DNA from: Microbulbifer hainanensis
Lineage (GTDB): Bacteria > Pseudomonadota > Gammaproteobacteria > Pseudomonadales > Cellvibrionaceae
Assembly (NCBI RefSeq): GCF_014904735.1
Contig: NZ_JACZCR010000003.1
Coordinates: 1 to 64,000, forward strand
Direction: 5' to 3'
Length of the DNA stretch: 64,000 nucleotides
The notes below the pieces were generated by a model that saw only the letters and a list, made by a program, of their open reading frames with translations, did no database searches and had not been told where the DNA came from. The position numbers were made by a program, and so were the translations under genes. Below, piece after piece: positions 28,580 to 37,012 of the stretch; the stretch's first letter is position 1; each line of letters starts with the position of its first letter.

Positions 28580-29866
28580 ATGATCGAGCTTGCAGAGCAT
28601 AATCAAAACCTACGAATCGCATATAAGTCTACCCGAAAAAGCAATAGCAAAAATGTAGTAGATTACAACACTAGTCTTGATGAAATAGACAATACACTAA
28701 GAAAAGTTCTCAGTATCGAAGACATGAGGAAATCTGGAACTTTTTTTACAGGTGATGAGCTAGCTCAAACCTTGGTAGGTCTCTTTAAGAGAAAAATCAA
28801 TAAAAATTCCAGAATTCTTGATCCAACTTGTGGTGCAGGCAACTTGCTTATTGCATGCTCTAGAAAACTACCTGCATATAAAAGCCTTACAAAAACACTA
28901 ATGATATGGGGAAAGGTCTTGCATGGCTACGACCTTTATCCAACTTTCATTGACGCATGCAAACTAAGAATTATTCTAGAAGCCATCAACAATAGAGGCT
29001 GCCAAATTGACTGCAATATCAATAAGGCGTTGAAATTACTGCCCAACATAATTGTTCGTGATGCTTTAGAGACCGATAGAGAAGAATTAATTCAAATAAC
29101 ACATACCATATTAAACCCTCCTTTCACACTACAAAAACCCACCTTAAAAGGTCTTTGGAAGACAGGAAAGGTTAATGCTTCAGCAGTAATACTAGCGCAT
29201 TATTTAAAAATACTTCCCCAAGGATCAGATTTAAGCTCTATTTTGCCGGAAGTTCTTAGGTCTGGAACTAGATACCATAAATGGAGAGCATTTTGTCACA
29301 GCACGATATCCGGCCATACAAAAGTAATTGGTAGATTTAATTCTAAAACGGATGTTGATGTTTTCATCTTGTTTGGAAAAACAGGGGGAACAAGCAAAAC
29401 TATTGATTGGGGTACTAGCTCCTTGCATCATGAAGATGTAATTTCAACCAATTTTGAAGTTTCGGTCGGGAGACTAGTCGCCTATCGCGATCCGGAAATT
29501 GGCGTTGATAGACCCTTCATTCATTCAAAGAACGTTCCTCTCTGGTCAATAATTAAAGAATTTCCAGAAAGAAGACTTTTCTCTGGAACTGCCATAGACC
29601 CTCCTTTTGTAGTAATACGAAGAAATTCTAGACCGGATGATCGGTATAGGGCAGCGGCTTCTATCATAAGAGGGAATGAACCCGTAGCTGTCGAAAATCA
29701 CTTGATAATAATTAAACCACACAGTAAAACTCTTAAAGATTGCAAGAAACTTCTAAAAGTACTTAAATCAAAATCGACAAATGAATATTTAAACAAAAGA
29801 ATTAGGTGTCGGCATTTAACTGTCGAAGCCGTCAAACAAATACCCTACTTTCCCCTCAAGGAATAA
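28580..29866 (+). CDS. N6-adenine DNA methyltransferase-like protein
   Basis: The 428-residue protein has the gamma-class amino-methyltransferase order. A motif-X-like region SGTFFTGDELAQTLV (about 52-66) comes first, then AdoMet motif I ILDPTCGAGNLL (79-90), then the catalytic NPPF (179-182). The C-terminal part (about 330-428) resembles a target-recognition or HsdM tail (NEYLNKRIRCRHLTVEAVKQ). It probably methylates adenine in DNA as the self-marking partner of the operon's nuclease. No specificity subunit or classical restriction enzyme is beside it. It is the first gene of an AT-rich operon; the next gene starts 3 bp after its stop. Confidence 0.85.
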   Translation: MIELAEHNQNLRIAYKSTRKSNSKNVVDYNTSLDEIDNTLRKVLSIEDMRKSGTFFTGDELAQTLVGLFKRKINKNSRILDPTCGAGNLLIACSRKLPAYKSLTKTLMIWGKVLHGYDLYPTFIDACKLRIILEAINNRGCQIDCNINKALKLLPNIIVRDALETDREELIQITHTILNPPFTLQKPTLKGLWKTGKVNASAVILAHYLKILPQGSDLSSILPEVLRSGTRYHKWRAFCHSTISGHTKVIGRFNSKTDVDVFILFGKTGGTSKTIDWGTSSLHHEDVISTNFEVSVGRLVAYRDPEIGVDRPFIHSKNVPLWSIIKEFPERRLFSGTAIDPPFVVIRRNSRPDDRYRAAASIIRGNEPVAVENHLIIIKPHSKTLKDCKKLLKVLKSKSTNEYLNKRIRCRHLTVEAVKQIPYFPLKE

Positions 29867-29869
29867 CTA

Positions 29870-32146
29870 ATGAAAAGGGAATTAATTGACAAGCAACCAT
29901 TCGAATTTTCAGCACGAGTTACCTTACAGTTAGGTAGAGAGAGTATTTCTAGCTCTACCGTAGCAATTTCGGAACTCATAAAAAACTCTTATGATGCGGA
30001 TGCAAAAAATGTAGATATTGCTTTTTATTTACGTGAAAGTGCTGTCTCCACACTAGCAATTAGTGATGATGGTGATGGCATGAATTTAGCCGATCTTGTT
30101 GATAAATGGTTAACAGTAGGTACAAATAATAAATCCACGAAAAAGCATACCCGGAGTAAAACTCGAATTCTTACCGGGGCCAAAGGTTTAGGGAGGTTAG
30201 GTATTGATCGGCTTTGCAAAAAGCTAATTCTTTACACGAAAACAGAAAATATGGATCATGCGATACAGTTAGTAATTAACTGGAATAGCTACGAAAACAC
30301 CGATAGCAAGCTATCAGATATACAGCATGAAATTTATAAAGTAAGTTTGCCGATTAAGGATAAATATGGCCAGGTTTTTCTAAAAAAGTCAGACAAGGGC
30401 ACCAGAATGCTTCTGGTCGGCTTAAAAGACAAGTGGCACGAAACACTCCTTGACTCTTTAGAAAACGAGCTAAGACTTCTTATATCCCCCTTCTATTCAA
30501 AAAATGACTTCTCAATTAATTTAAGTTCTCAAAAAACGGGAGAAGAAAAGCACTTAAAAAAACTGGCCTCTGAAGAATTTCTAAACCTAGCAAAATGGGA
30601 GGTTTTAGTAGAAATAGATAGTGAAGGAAATGTATCTGAAAAATATGTAAACAGAACTAAAAAAATAGAAAAAAAACATGAAAAAATCCCTTGGCAAAAA
30701 TGGATAAAGGGGGCTGGAGAAACTCCCTCATTTGGCCCTTTAGAGCTGAGAATTTATTACATTCCTCAAGATACGGATGTTTTAAAACAAGTCAAACTAA
30801 AAACAAAAGATTTTCGACGCTTTATGCATTTAAACCGAGGGGTTCGAATATATCGAGATCAGTTTCGAGTCAGACCGTATGGAGAACCGTCAGGAAAGGG
30901 GGACTGGCTTGACTTAGGCTATCGAAAAGCTTCAAACCCTGCTGCAATTTCAAGGGAAGGATGGAGAGTAGGCCCCAATCAATTATTAGGTGCAATATTA
31001 ATATCTAGGGATGAAAATTCGATCTTAAACGATCAAGCTAATCGAGAAGGCATTGTTGAAAATAGAGCCTTTTTTCAACTACGGACATTTGTTTTAAAAA
31101 TAATAAATAATTTTGAAGCATTGGCACATAAAGATGCCAAGGAAGAAGAATTCAACGAACTTCCAAAATCCTTAGAAATAGATCTTGAGCAGTCGAATAG
31201 CGAGGCGATTCAAGCAGCAAACAACTTATCAACTCTAATTAGACCAAATGCAGGAAAATCCAGCAAAAAAAAGAAGGAGCGTCAAAGACATCTAATACAA
31301 AAACGAATTGTCGAATTTGAAAAGGCGCAGAAAAAAGCTGAAGAATCGCAAAAACAACTCTTTCTTGCACTACAGCAAGAAAAGAGGCAACTGCAAGAAC
31401 AAAAAGATACGCTATCGAATCTTGCTTCTCTTGGAATATTAACTGTGTGTTTTGGCCACGAAATCAGACAACACACCAGTCAAGCGTCTGCCAACGCCCT
31501 AGAGATTGAAGATATAATAACTGATGCTCAAAAATCTGGCTCACAATTGGATTTTCCAGAATGCCAAAAACTTTCTGAAATAATAAGAAAGAACATAAAA
31601 TATATCGAACGGTTCTCTCAGCTAACTTTAAGTAATATCAAGCCAGACAAGAGAAAAAGAAAGAAAATAAACATTCCAAAGGTTTTTGAATATGTATTTT
31701 CTCTAATGGAGGATACATTTAAAGCCACGGGAATAGAATACGAATTATCATATGAAAACATTTCAAGAAACGACGTAAACGTTCATGCTTTTGAGATTGA
31801 CTGGGAAAGCATTGCTATAAACTTGATTACGAATTCGATTTGGGCAATGGAAAATACCCCAAAGAAAAATAGGCTAATTCAAGTCGACTTTGGAACTATA
31901 GATAAAAAAGTTATCGAGATTAAATTTAGAGATTCAGGTTTAGGCCTCGAAGCAGGGACAGAAGAACAAATTTTCCTGCCTATGAATAGCAATAAAAGGG
32001 ATCAACATGGGAACATAATCGGAACAGGTATGGGACTATCCATCATAAAAAACCATATAGAAGAACATAACTCCGGTGAAGTTTCAGCCACAGCAACAAG
32101 CTCAATAGGCGGAGCTGAGTTTACCTTCAAATTGCCAGCCTCTTAA
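29870..32146 (+). CDS. Dual GHKL ATPase: MORC/Hsp90-like module fused to a histidine kinase
   Basis: The 758-residue protein has two separate GHKL sites. The N-terminal one has the N-box SELIKNSYDA (34-43, Glu35/Asn39), the DDGDGM motif (66-71) and GAKGLGRLG (103-111), resembling MORC/MutL/Hsp90-type ATPases. A Lys/Glu/Gln-rich coiled coil (about 465-520) leads to a dimerisation helix with a candidate phospho-acceptor His530 in FGHEIRQ. The C-terminal kinase ATPase has Asn655 (LITNSIWAM), RDSGLGL (687-693) and GTGMGLSI (718-725). No membrane segment is present, so it is a cytosolic sensor or switch. A receiver protein follows 2 bp later, its likely partner. Confidence 0.85.
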   Translation: MKRELIDKQPFEFSARVTLQLGRESISSSTVAISELIKNSYDADAKNVDIAFYLRESAVSTLAISDDGDGMNLADLVDKWLTVGTNNKSTKKHTRSKTRILTGAKGLGRLGIDRLCKKLILYTKTENMDHAIQLVINWNSYENTDSKLSDIQHEIYKVSLPIKDKYGQVFLKKSDKGTRMLLVGLKDKWHETLLDSLENELRLLISPFYSKNDFSINLSSQKTGEEKHLKKLASEEFLNLAKWEVLVEIDSEGNVSEKYVNRTKKIEKKHEKIPWQKWIKGAGETPSFGPLELRIYYIPQDTDVLKQVKLKTKDFRRFMHLNRGVRIYRDQFRVRPYGEPSGKGDWLDLGYRKASNPAAISREGWRVGPNQLLGAILISRDENSILNDQANREGIVENRAFFQLRTFVLKIINNFEALAHKDAKEEEFNELPKSLEIDLEQSNSEAIQAANNLSTLIRPNAGKSSKKKKERQRHLIQKRIVEFEKAQKKAEESQKQLFLALQQEKRQLQEQKDTLSNLASLGILTVCFGHEIRQHTSQASANALEIEDIITDAQKSGSQLDFPECQKLSEIIRKNIKYIERFSQLTLSNIKPDKRKRKKINIPKVFEYVFSLMEDTFKATGIEYELSYENISRNDVNVHAFEIDWESIAINLITNSIWAMENTPKKNRLIQVDFGTIDKKVIEIKFRDSGLGLEAGTEEQIFLPMNSNKRDQHGNIIGTGMGLSIIKNHIEEHNSGEVSATATSSIGGAEFTFKLPAS

Positions 32147-32148
32147 TT

Positions 32149-32790
32149 ATGAACAATCAAATTATCTACATAGAAGATCAAGAAGATGCTAGGAAAACCT
32201 TCTCTAACACTCTTAAGCGAATTTATGGGCTTGAGTATGAGATAGTTACACCAATTCCATGTGCAGAAATTTTAGAAATGAGGGAGAAGCTCTTTAACTT
32301 TGAAAGCCCTGCGGCTTTTGTTCTAGATGAAAAACTTCAGTTTACGGGTGAAACTAAATATTCAGGTAGTGATTTAGCGAAAGCCATTAGAGAAATTGAT
32401 AGCAAAATACCCGTATACATACTGACTAGCTATGCTGGTGATGTGGATCCACTTTCGGGAGAGATAGAGTTTGTTATAGACAAAACAATCGCAGGCGATC
32501 CTGATAGAAGAAAGATGTTAGCACAAAGAATGAGGCGACATCAGGAGACTTTCAATGATATCAAAACCAATAGAGCGAACCGATTCAACTACCTACTAGC
32601 TAAATCAATAAATGAATCACTATCAGCCGAGGAATTAGCGGAATATGAAGAGCTCAACATTCTCAGAGTTAAGAATGCACTACTCAATGAACAAATCCCA
32701 ACCCAAGAGCTGGAGTCACAAATAGAACAGCAGAATAAATTACTAAATGAAATTCACGAAGAATTAAAAATATTAAAGGATAAAAATTAA
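32149..32790 (+). CDS. Receiver-domain response regulator with coiled-coil tail
   Basis: The 213-residue protein has an N-terminal receiver with the full phosphorylation set: acidic pocket Glu9/Asp10 (IIYIEDQEDA), phospho-acceptor Asp60 (AFVLDEKL), Thr93/Ser94 (YILTSYAG) and Lys112 (FVIDKT). The rest (about 125-213) is helical and Gln/Glu/Leu-rich, ending in a coiled coil. There is no helix-turn-helix or other DNA-binding output. It therefore probably acts by protein-protein contact, perhaps on the HNH nuclease or methyltransferase of the same operon. The start is 2 bp after the kinase stop without its own ribosome site, indicating translational coupling. Confidence 0.85.
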   Translation: MNNQIIYIEDQEDARKTFSNTLKRIYGLEYEIVTPIPCAEILEMREKLFNFESPAAFVLDEKLQFTGETKYSGSDLAKAIREIDSKIPVYILTSYAGDVDPLSGEIEFVIDKTIAGDPDRRKMLAQRMRRHQETFNDIKTNRANRFNYLLAKSINESLSAEELAEYEELNILRVKNALLNEQIPTQELESQIEQQNKLLNEIHEELKILKDKN

Positions 32791-32794
32791 TAGT

Positions 32795-33439
32795 ATGTTC
32801 TTTCCATCCTTAACTAGAAAGCCCGAGGAGGAATATCACAATTCCAAGGGAGTATTTTATTCTGACTACAACAAGAATAGAGAAAAAATTGAAGAAGACT
32901 GTCAGCATAGATGTGTCTATTGCGACATTTTAGCTACAGAGATGGGAGGAGAAGGGATGCAACTGGATCATTTTCGACCCCAAGCCCATTTCCCAGAGCT
33001 GAAATCTCACCCCCACAACCTTGTTCTTGCTTGCCCTAAATGCAACCGATTTAAAAGCGACGATTGGCCAGCAGACCCGAAGAGTAAAAATACTTACGAA
33101 AACAACATCGGTTATATCGACTATTTTTCAGTTTCTATTGACCAGTATTTGGAAGTGGACGATAAAGGCTTAGTATCTCCAAAATCGCCACCGATAAATT
33201 ACATCATAAAACGCATGCATTTAAATCGAAAATCTCGAGTGGTAGTTCGCCAATCAAGAATTATATTAAAAAAATTTGAAGAGTTATCTGCGGAGATAAC
33301 GACTCAATTAAAAGAACTTTATATAGAAATGAAGAGTAAAACTATAGCCTACGATTGCGCGACAGACAGACTGGAAAAGTTAGTAGCGTTACAAGAAAAG
33401 TTGGGATCAATGCGCAACCAAAAATTTGAGGGAAAGTAA
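32795..33439 (+). CDS. HNH endonuclease
   Basis: The 214-residue protein has a complete HNH/His-Me finger with structural zinc cysteines C40xxC43 (CVYC) and C80xxC83 (CPKC). The catalytic core is LDHFRPQAHF (Asp58/His59) followed by HNLVLACPKCNRFKSD. The C-terminal half is helical with no recognised domain. It is the probable DNA-cleaving effector of the operon. It starts 4 bp after the receiver gene. HNH proteins of this layout occur in restriction systems such as McrA-like enzymes and in many defence islands. Confidence 0.88.
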   Translation: MFFPSLTRKPEEEYHNSKGVFYSDYNKNREKIEEDCQHRCVYCDILATEMGGEGMQLDHFRPQAHFPELKSHPHNLVLACPKCNRFKSDDWPADPKSKNTYENNIGYIDYFSVSIDQYLEVDDKGLVSPKSPPINYIIKRMHLNRKSRVVVRQSRIILKKFEELSAEITTQLKELYIEMKSKTIAYDCATDRLEKLVALQEKLGSMRNQKFEGK

Positions 33440-33738
33440 AATCTTGGCACTAAGATGAGCTTTTGGTGCAAATTAACACGATACAAGATATGGAGTCATT
33501 GCATCAACATCCAAATGGTAATAGAGCATATCTAGTTAGCTTCCCATGAGTCCTAGATATGAATAATTGGGGTCAGATCAACATTTTTGTACTGAACCAC
33601 CCCAAAAAAACATGCGCCACAAGGTTGTCTCCATTCCCATTTATTGCGCTCAGACCGCAAAATGACGTGGATTCCGCGAGACAGCCAACACTACATTTCG
33701 ATTGCCCCTACAGTGGATCCCAGAAAGACTAGAAGTAA
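33440..33738. other. Intergenic region between HNH gene and first GNAT unit
   Basis: About 300 bp without a gene. The right part (from 33561) carries a dispersed repeat copy plus about 140 bp that is roughly three-quarters identical to the DNA before the second GNAT gene (36840-37012). Confidence 0.6.
33561..33600 (+). repeat. Dispersed GGGGTCAGATC repeat, copy 1
   Basis: The core TTGGGGTCAGATCAACATTT is followed by a TGTACTGAACCACCCCAAAA-type tail. It precedes the first GNAT gene. This is one of about ten related copies, all on the plus strand, between 33.5 and 45 kb. Confidence 0.8.
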
Positions 33739-34242
33739 ATGATACCAACGATAGAAGCAGAGCGACTCAGATTAATCCCGCCCAGCCCAGACAGCTTTGA
33801 CGTGTATGAGCGGTTTTACACGGATGCGGAAGCATCAAAGATGTATGGCGGCCCCGTAAGTAGAGAACAGGTTTGGGGTAGATTGAAAGCCGATCTTGGC
33901 TCGTGGTATTTACTCGGTTTTGGCGTTTGGGTTATCCAGCTGAAATCTGATAACAGCCTTATTGGCACCTGTGGTTACTGGCAAGGAAGAGACTGGCCTA
34001 TAGAACTCACTTGGTGGGTAATGCCTGAAGGGCGTGGAAAGGGTATTGCCACAGAAGCGTCTAAAGCGGCCTTATTGCATGCGTATAACGCATTCAAATG
34101 GGATAAAGTTGAAACCTATATGAATGATGAAAATATTGCAGCACGCGCTTTAGTTGAAAAACTGGGCGGCACAAAATCCAGGCGACAAGAGTTTAACGAT
34201 GGCTTAAGCAGGGACATCTATGTATTGCCAAAGCCAGAATAA
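33739..34242 (+). CDS. GNAT-family N-acetyltransferase, copy 1
   Basis: The 167-residue protein begins with ERLRLIPPSPDSFDVY, typical of RimJ/RimL-like GNAT enzymes. The acetyl-CoA-binding segment WWVMPEGRGKGIATEASKAA (Q/RxxGxG/A motif) and the conserved ENIAARALVEKLG follow. It transfers an acetyl group to an unknown amine, possibly a protein N-terminus or small molecule. A near-identical second copy lies at 37013-37516 (7 amino-acid differences in 167). Both are flanked by related repeats on each side, as if carried in a small duplicated unit. Confidence 0.88.
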   Translation: MIPTIEAERLRLIPPSPDSFDVYERFYTDAEASKMYGGPVSREQVWGRLKADLGSWYLLGFGVWVIQLKSDNSLIGTCGYWQGRDWPIELTWWVMPEGRGKGIATEASKAALLHAYNAFKWDKVETYMNDENIAARALVEKLGGTKSRRQEFNDGLSRDIYVLPKPE

Positions 34243-34255
34243 TTTTCCAACCAAC

Positions 34256-34352
34256 GCAAATAATTGGGATCAGCGTAAAATTTCTCCAAAAGAATCCTAA
34301 TCTCTAGCACCGAAATAAATGGGGTCAGATCAACATTTTAACATTGCATCAC
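34256..34352 (+). repeat. Dispersed repeat, copies 2a and 2b
   Basis: Two neighbouring variants follow the GNAT stop: TTGGGATCAGCGTAAAATTT (from about 34264) and AAATGGGGTCAGATCAACAT (from about 34318). The first variant (GTAAAATTTC type) also follows the second GNAT gene. Confidence 0.75.
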
Positions 34353-34501
34353 ACAAATGCATGCAATAAGAGGTTGCCTGACCCAGTATTGTGAGCAAAT
34401 CAAGCCATGCGCTGACTTCGCGCATTTTCGCGCTAAAACCATTGAGCACCTCATGACACGAAATAACTGCCCCCGGATTTACAAGACTTAACTTTATTAC
34501 C

Positions 34502-35563
34502 ATGCCGACAAACACCGAAATCAAAACCGCCATCATCGGCTATGGCTTTTCCGCCACCACCTTCCACTTGCCGTTTATCCTGAACCTGCCGCCGTTTCGC
34601 TTTACGGCGGTCAGCACCTCGAAGGGCGAACAGGTACGGCAGCAGCACCCCGAGGTGGCCGTGTATGCGGATGCGGATGCCATGCTTGCGGACTGCGATG
34701 CCGACCTGGTGATCATCACCGCTCCCAACGACGCGCACTATGCGCTGGCCAAGCGCGCACTGCAGCTGGGCAAGCACGTGGTGCTGGAAAAGCCGTTCGT
34801 GACCCGCGTCGAACACGGCGAGGAGCTGATCGCGCTGGCCCGGCAACAACAGCGGGTGCTGAGCGTTTATCACAACCGCCGCTGGGACGGTGACTTCCTG
34901 ACGGTACAGAAGTTGCTGGCCGAGGGTAACCTGGGCGCGGTGCGTTATTTCGAAAGCCATTTCGACCGTTTCCGCCCCGAGGTGCGCAAACGCTGGCGCG
35001 AGTCTGCGGCAGAAGGCGGCGGTATTCTGTTCGACCTCGGGCCGCACCTGCTCGACCAGGCACTGCACCTGTTTGGTCTGCCAGTGGCCATTACCGCGCA
35101 GGTAGGCACACTGAGGCCACAGGCGGAGGTCGATGACTTTTTCCACCTTACCCTGCACTACCCGGACCGGCTCGCGGTGCTGCGCAGCAGCCCATTTTGC
35201 GCTTCGCCGAACCTGCGCTTCGAGGTGCAGGGCACCGCCGGCAGCTATGTGAAGTCCGGCCTCGACCCGCAGGAGGATCGACTTAAAACGGGGCGGCTAC
35301 CGGTACCCGCAAATTGGGCCCGGGAAACTCCCGAGCAATATGGCCAGCTTTACACGGCCGACGGCATGACCACGGTCACCACCGAAACCGGCGGCTACCA
35401 GCACTACTTCCAGCAGCTGGCGCGGGCCATTCTCGAGGGTGGTGAAGTCCCGGTGAGCGCCGAACAGGCCCTCTGCAACATCCGCCTGATCCAACTGGCC
35501 CTGCAGAGCAGTGCGAGCGGACAAACGGTTGCGGTAGACGACAGAGAGTGGTCATTGAGGTAG
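34502..35563 (+). CDS. Gfo/Idh/MocA-family oxidoreductase (YdgJ-like)
   Basis: The 353-residue protein has an N-terminal Rossmann motif (TAIIGYGFSATTFH) and the EKPF motif (GKHVVLEKPFV), followed by an alpha/beta domain with GGGILFDLGPHLLDQ, typical of this NAD(P)-dependent family. The sequence is closest in style to E. coli YdgJ-type scyllo-inositol dehydrogenases; the substrate is unproven. Its high GC content contrasts with the AT-rich genes to its left, so it was probably a separate acquisition or a core gene trapped among repeat units. Confidence 0.85.
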   Translation: MPTNTEIKTAIIGYGFSATTFHLPFILNLPPFRFTAVSTSKGEQVRQQHPEVAVYADADAMLADCDADLVIITAPNDAHYALAKRALQLGKHVVLEKPFVTRVEHGEELIALARQQQRVLSVYHNRRWDGDFLTVQKLLAEGNLGAVRYFESHFDRFRPEVRKRWRESAAEGGGILFDLGPHLLDQALHLFGLPVAITAQVGTLRPQAEVDDFFHLTLHYPDRLAVLRSSPFCASPNLRFEVQGTAGSYVKSGLDPQEDRLKTGRLPVPANWARETPEQYGQLYTADGMTTVTTETGGYQHYFQQLARAILEGGEVPVSAEQALCNIRLIQLALQSSASGQTVAVDDREWSLR

Positions 35564-35591
35564 CAGTAGCAGCCCCTGCCTGTAAGTGTCC

Positions 35592-35640
35592 GAATAAATG
35601 GTGCCAGATCAACATTTTGGTATTAATTTTACTCAACCAA
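35592..35640 (+). repeat. Dispersed repeat, copy 3
   Basis: The core AATGGTGCCAGATCAACATT is followed by a TATTAATTTTACTCAACCAA tail. This tail type is shared with the copy at 40976 and both precede copies of the same DUF429-like gene. Confidence 0.8.
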
Positions 35641-35688
35641 AGAAATGGTAAAATTTGACGCACTTCTGCCCACGAGGAAATCCAGGTG

Positions 35689-36837
35689 ATGGATGACAGA
35701 GTCAAAAGAATAAGAACCGTTAAAGAATGTGAAGTATTTGCCAACAACTGCAGCGAGCGCGGCCGTGAAGACCTCGCCGCCCAGGCCAGGGAGCGGGCAC
35801 TGCAACTGAAGGCCGAGTCCCACGGCGCCAAGACCGAGGCAGAACGCGAGGCACTGGAAGCCGTCTACGCCTATGAGGAAGTGATCAGTGCGCGCAATGG
35901 TAAGAAAACACGGGCCGGCCGCACTTGGCAGATGATCGAACGCCACGGCATCATTGGCGCGGTGGAGCAGGCGGTCAATCGACCGACAGAGACTCAGGGT
36001 TACTTCGCCCTGCTGGAAATGGGCCTGGAGGAGTACGCCTTTGAGGCGGTTATCCTGCGGCACCCGGAGCTGTTCACCGAATCGGCAGCACGCATATCCC
36101 GGGAACGCTTGCACAGCTGGAACTCAGACTCAGTCCCTAAGGAATCCCCCCTTCCGGAACCAACAGGTGCAGTGGATAGCGACACCGGTGAGCACCCAGA
36201 GGCGCAGTTCAGCGGCACAATCCTGGGCTATGACCCGGGCGGCAACAGGGCCCACGGTGTGGCAGCGGCCACCTACGTTAAGGGCGAACTAGTCGACATT
36301 CAGATCAAGACACTGAAAACAGCCGAGGAAGTCCTGGGTTTTGCAGAGAACATTCGCGACCTGAAGGCTGTTGGCATTGACACCTTTACCTGCTGGTCCA
36401 CGGGTGAAAGCGGCTGGCGCCCTGCGGACCGCTGGCTCAGGCAGAGCTACCCAACGGTGACCCACAGTATCGCCTCCCCCAACAGCCTGTACGGCTCAAT
36501 GGGCATCAACGGCATGGCCGTCCTTGTCGCCCTGCGCACTCGCAACAAGGAGCTGGCAGTCACCGAAACGCACCCCAAAGTCCTGTTCCACGCCCTGACC
36601 GGCAGGAAGTACAACTACGAAGTACTGAAAGCAGATATGGAGCAAATGACTAGCGAATGCCTGGGAATGGATATCAAAACAGTCAATGACCACGAATGGG
36701 ATGCCGCCCTATCCGCTTACGCCGCGTTTGCAGGCCTGTCCCAGCACTGGAATCAGGATCTCCATCAGCTCGAGACCACTGCAGATGAAAGACTGGTTAC
36801 TCCCTGTGGCCCAACTCACTATTGGTGGCCAACATAA
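35689..36837 (+). CDS. Conserved two-domain protein with DUF429-like nuclease fold
   Basis: The 382-residue protein has a helical N-terminal domain (about 1-150; KECEVFANNCSERGREDLAA, TRAGRTWQMIERHGI). This domain is also known as a stand-alone hypothetical protein in other proteobacteria. The C-terminal domain (about 180-370) resembles DUF429, a predicted RNase H-fold nuclease (LGYDPGGNRAHGVAAATY, AVGIDTFTCWSTGESGWRPA, VTETHPKVLFHALTG). The function is unproven. GAGGAAA upstream supports the ATG at 35689 rather than the GTG at 35686. A frameshifted, truncated copy lies at 41073-41608. Confidence 0.7.
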   Translation: MDDRVKRIRTVKECEVFANNCSERGREDLAAQARERALQLKAESHGAKTEAEREALEAVYAYEEVISARNGKKTRAGRTWQMIERHGIIGAVEQAVNRPTETQGYFALLEMGLEEYAFEAVILRHPELFTESAARISRERLHSWNSDSVPKESPLPEPTGAVDSDTGEHPEAQFSGTILGYDPGGNRAHGVAAATYVKGELVDIQIKTLKTAEEVLGFAENIRDLKAVGIDTFTCWSTGESGWRPADRWLRQSYPTVTHSIASPNSLYGSMGINGMAVLVALRTRNKELAVTETHPKVLFHALTGRKYNYEVLKADMEQMTSECLGMDIKTVNDHEWDAALSAYAAFAGLSQHWNQDLHQLETTADERLVTPCGPTHYWWPT

Positions 36838-36885
36838 TAAATGGGGGTCAGATCACCATTTTGGCACTGAAACACCCAAAACAAA
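36836..36885 (+). repeat. Dispersed repeat, copy 4
   Basis: The core ATGGGGGTCAGATCACCATT is followed by a TTGGCACTGAAACACCCAAA tail. It precedes the second GNAT gene and begins at the stop of the DUF429-like gene. Confidence 0.8.
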
Positions 36886-37012
36886 CATACGCCATAAGAT
36901 TGACCCAACCCCATTTATCACACCCCGACCGAAAAATAGTGCGACCTCTGTGAGGCAGCTTACAGCACGTTTCGACAGCCCCTACGGTGGGCATTAGGCA
37001 GACTAGAAGAAA

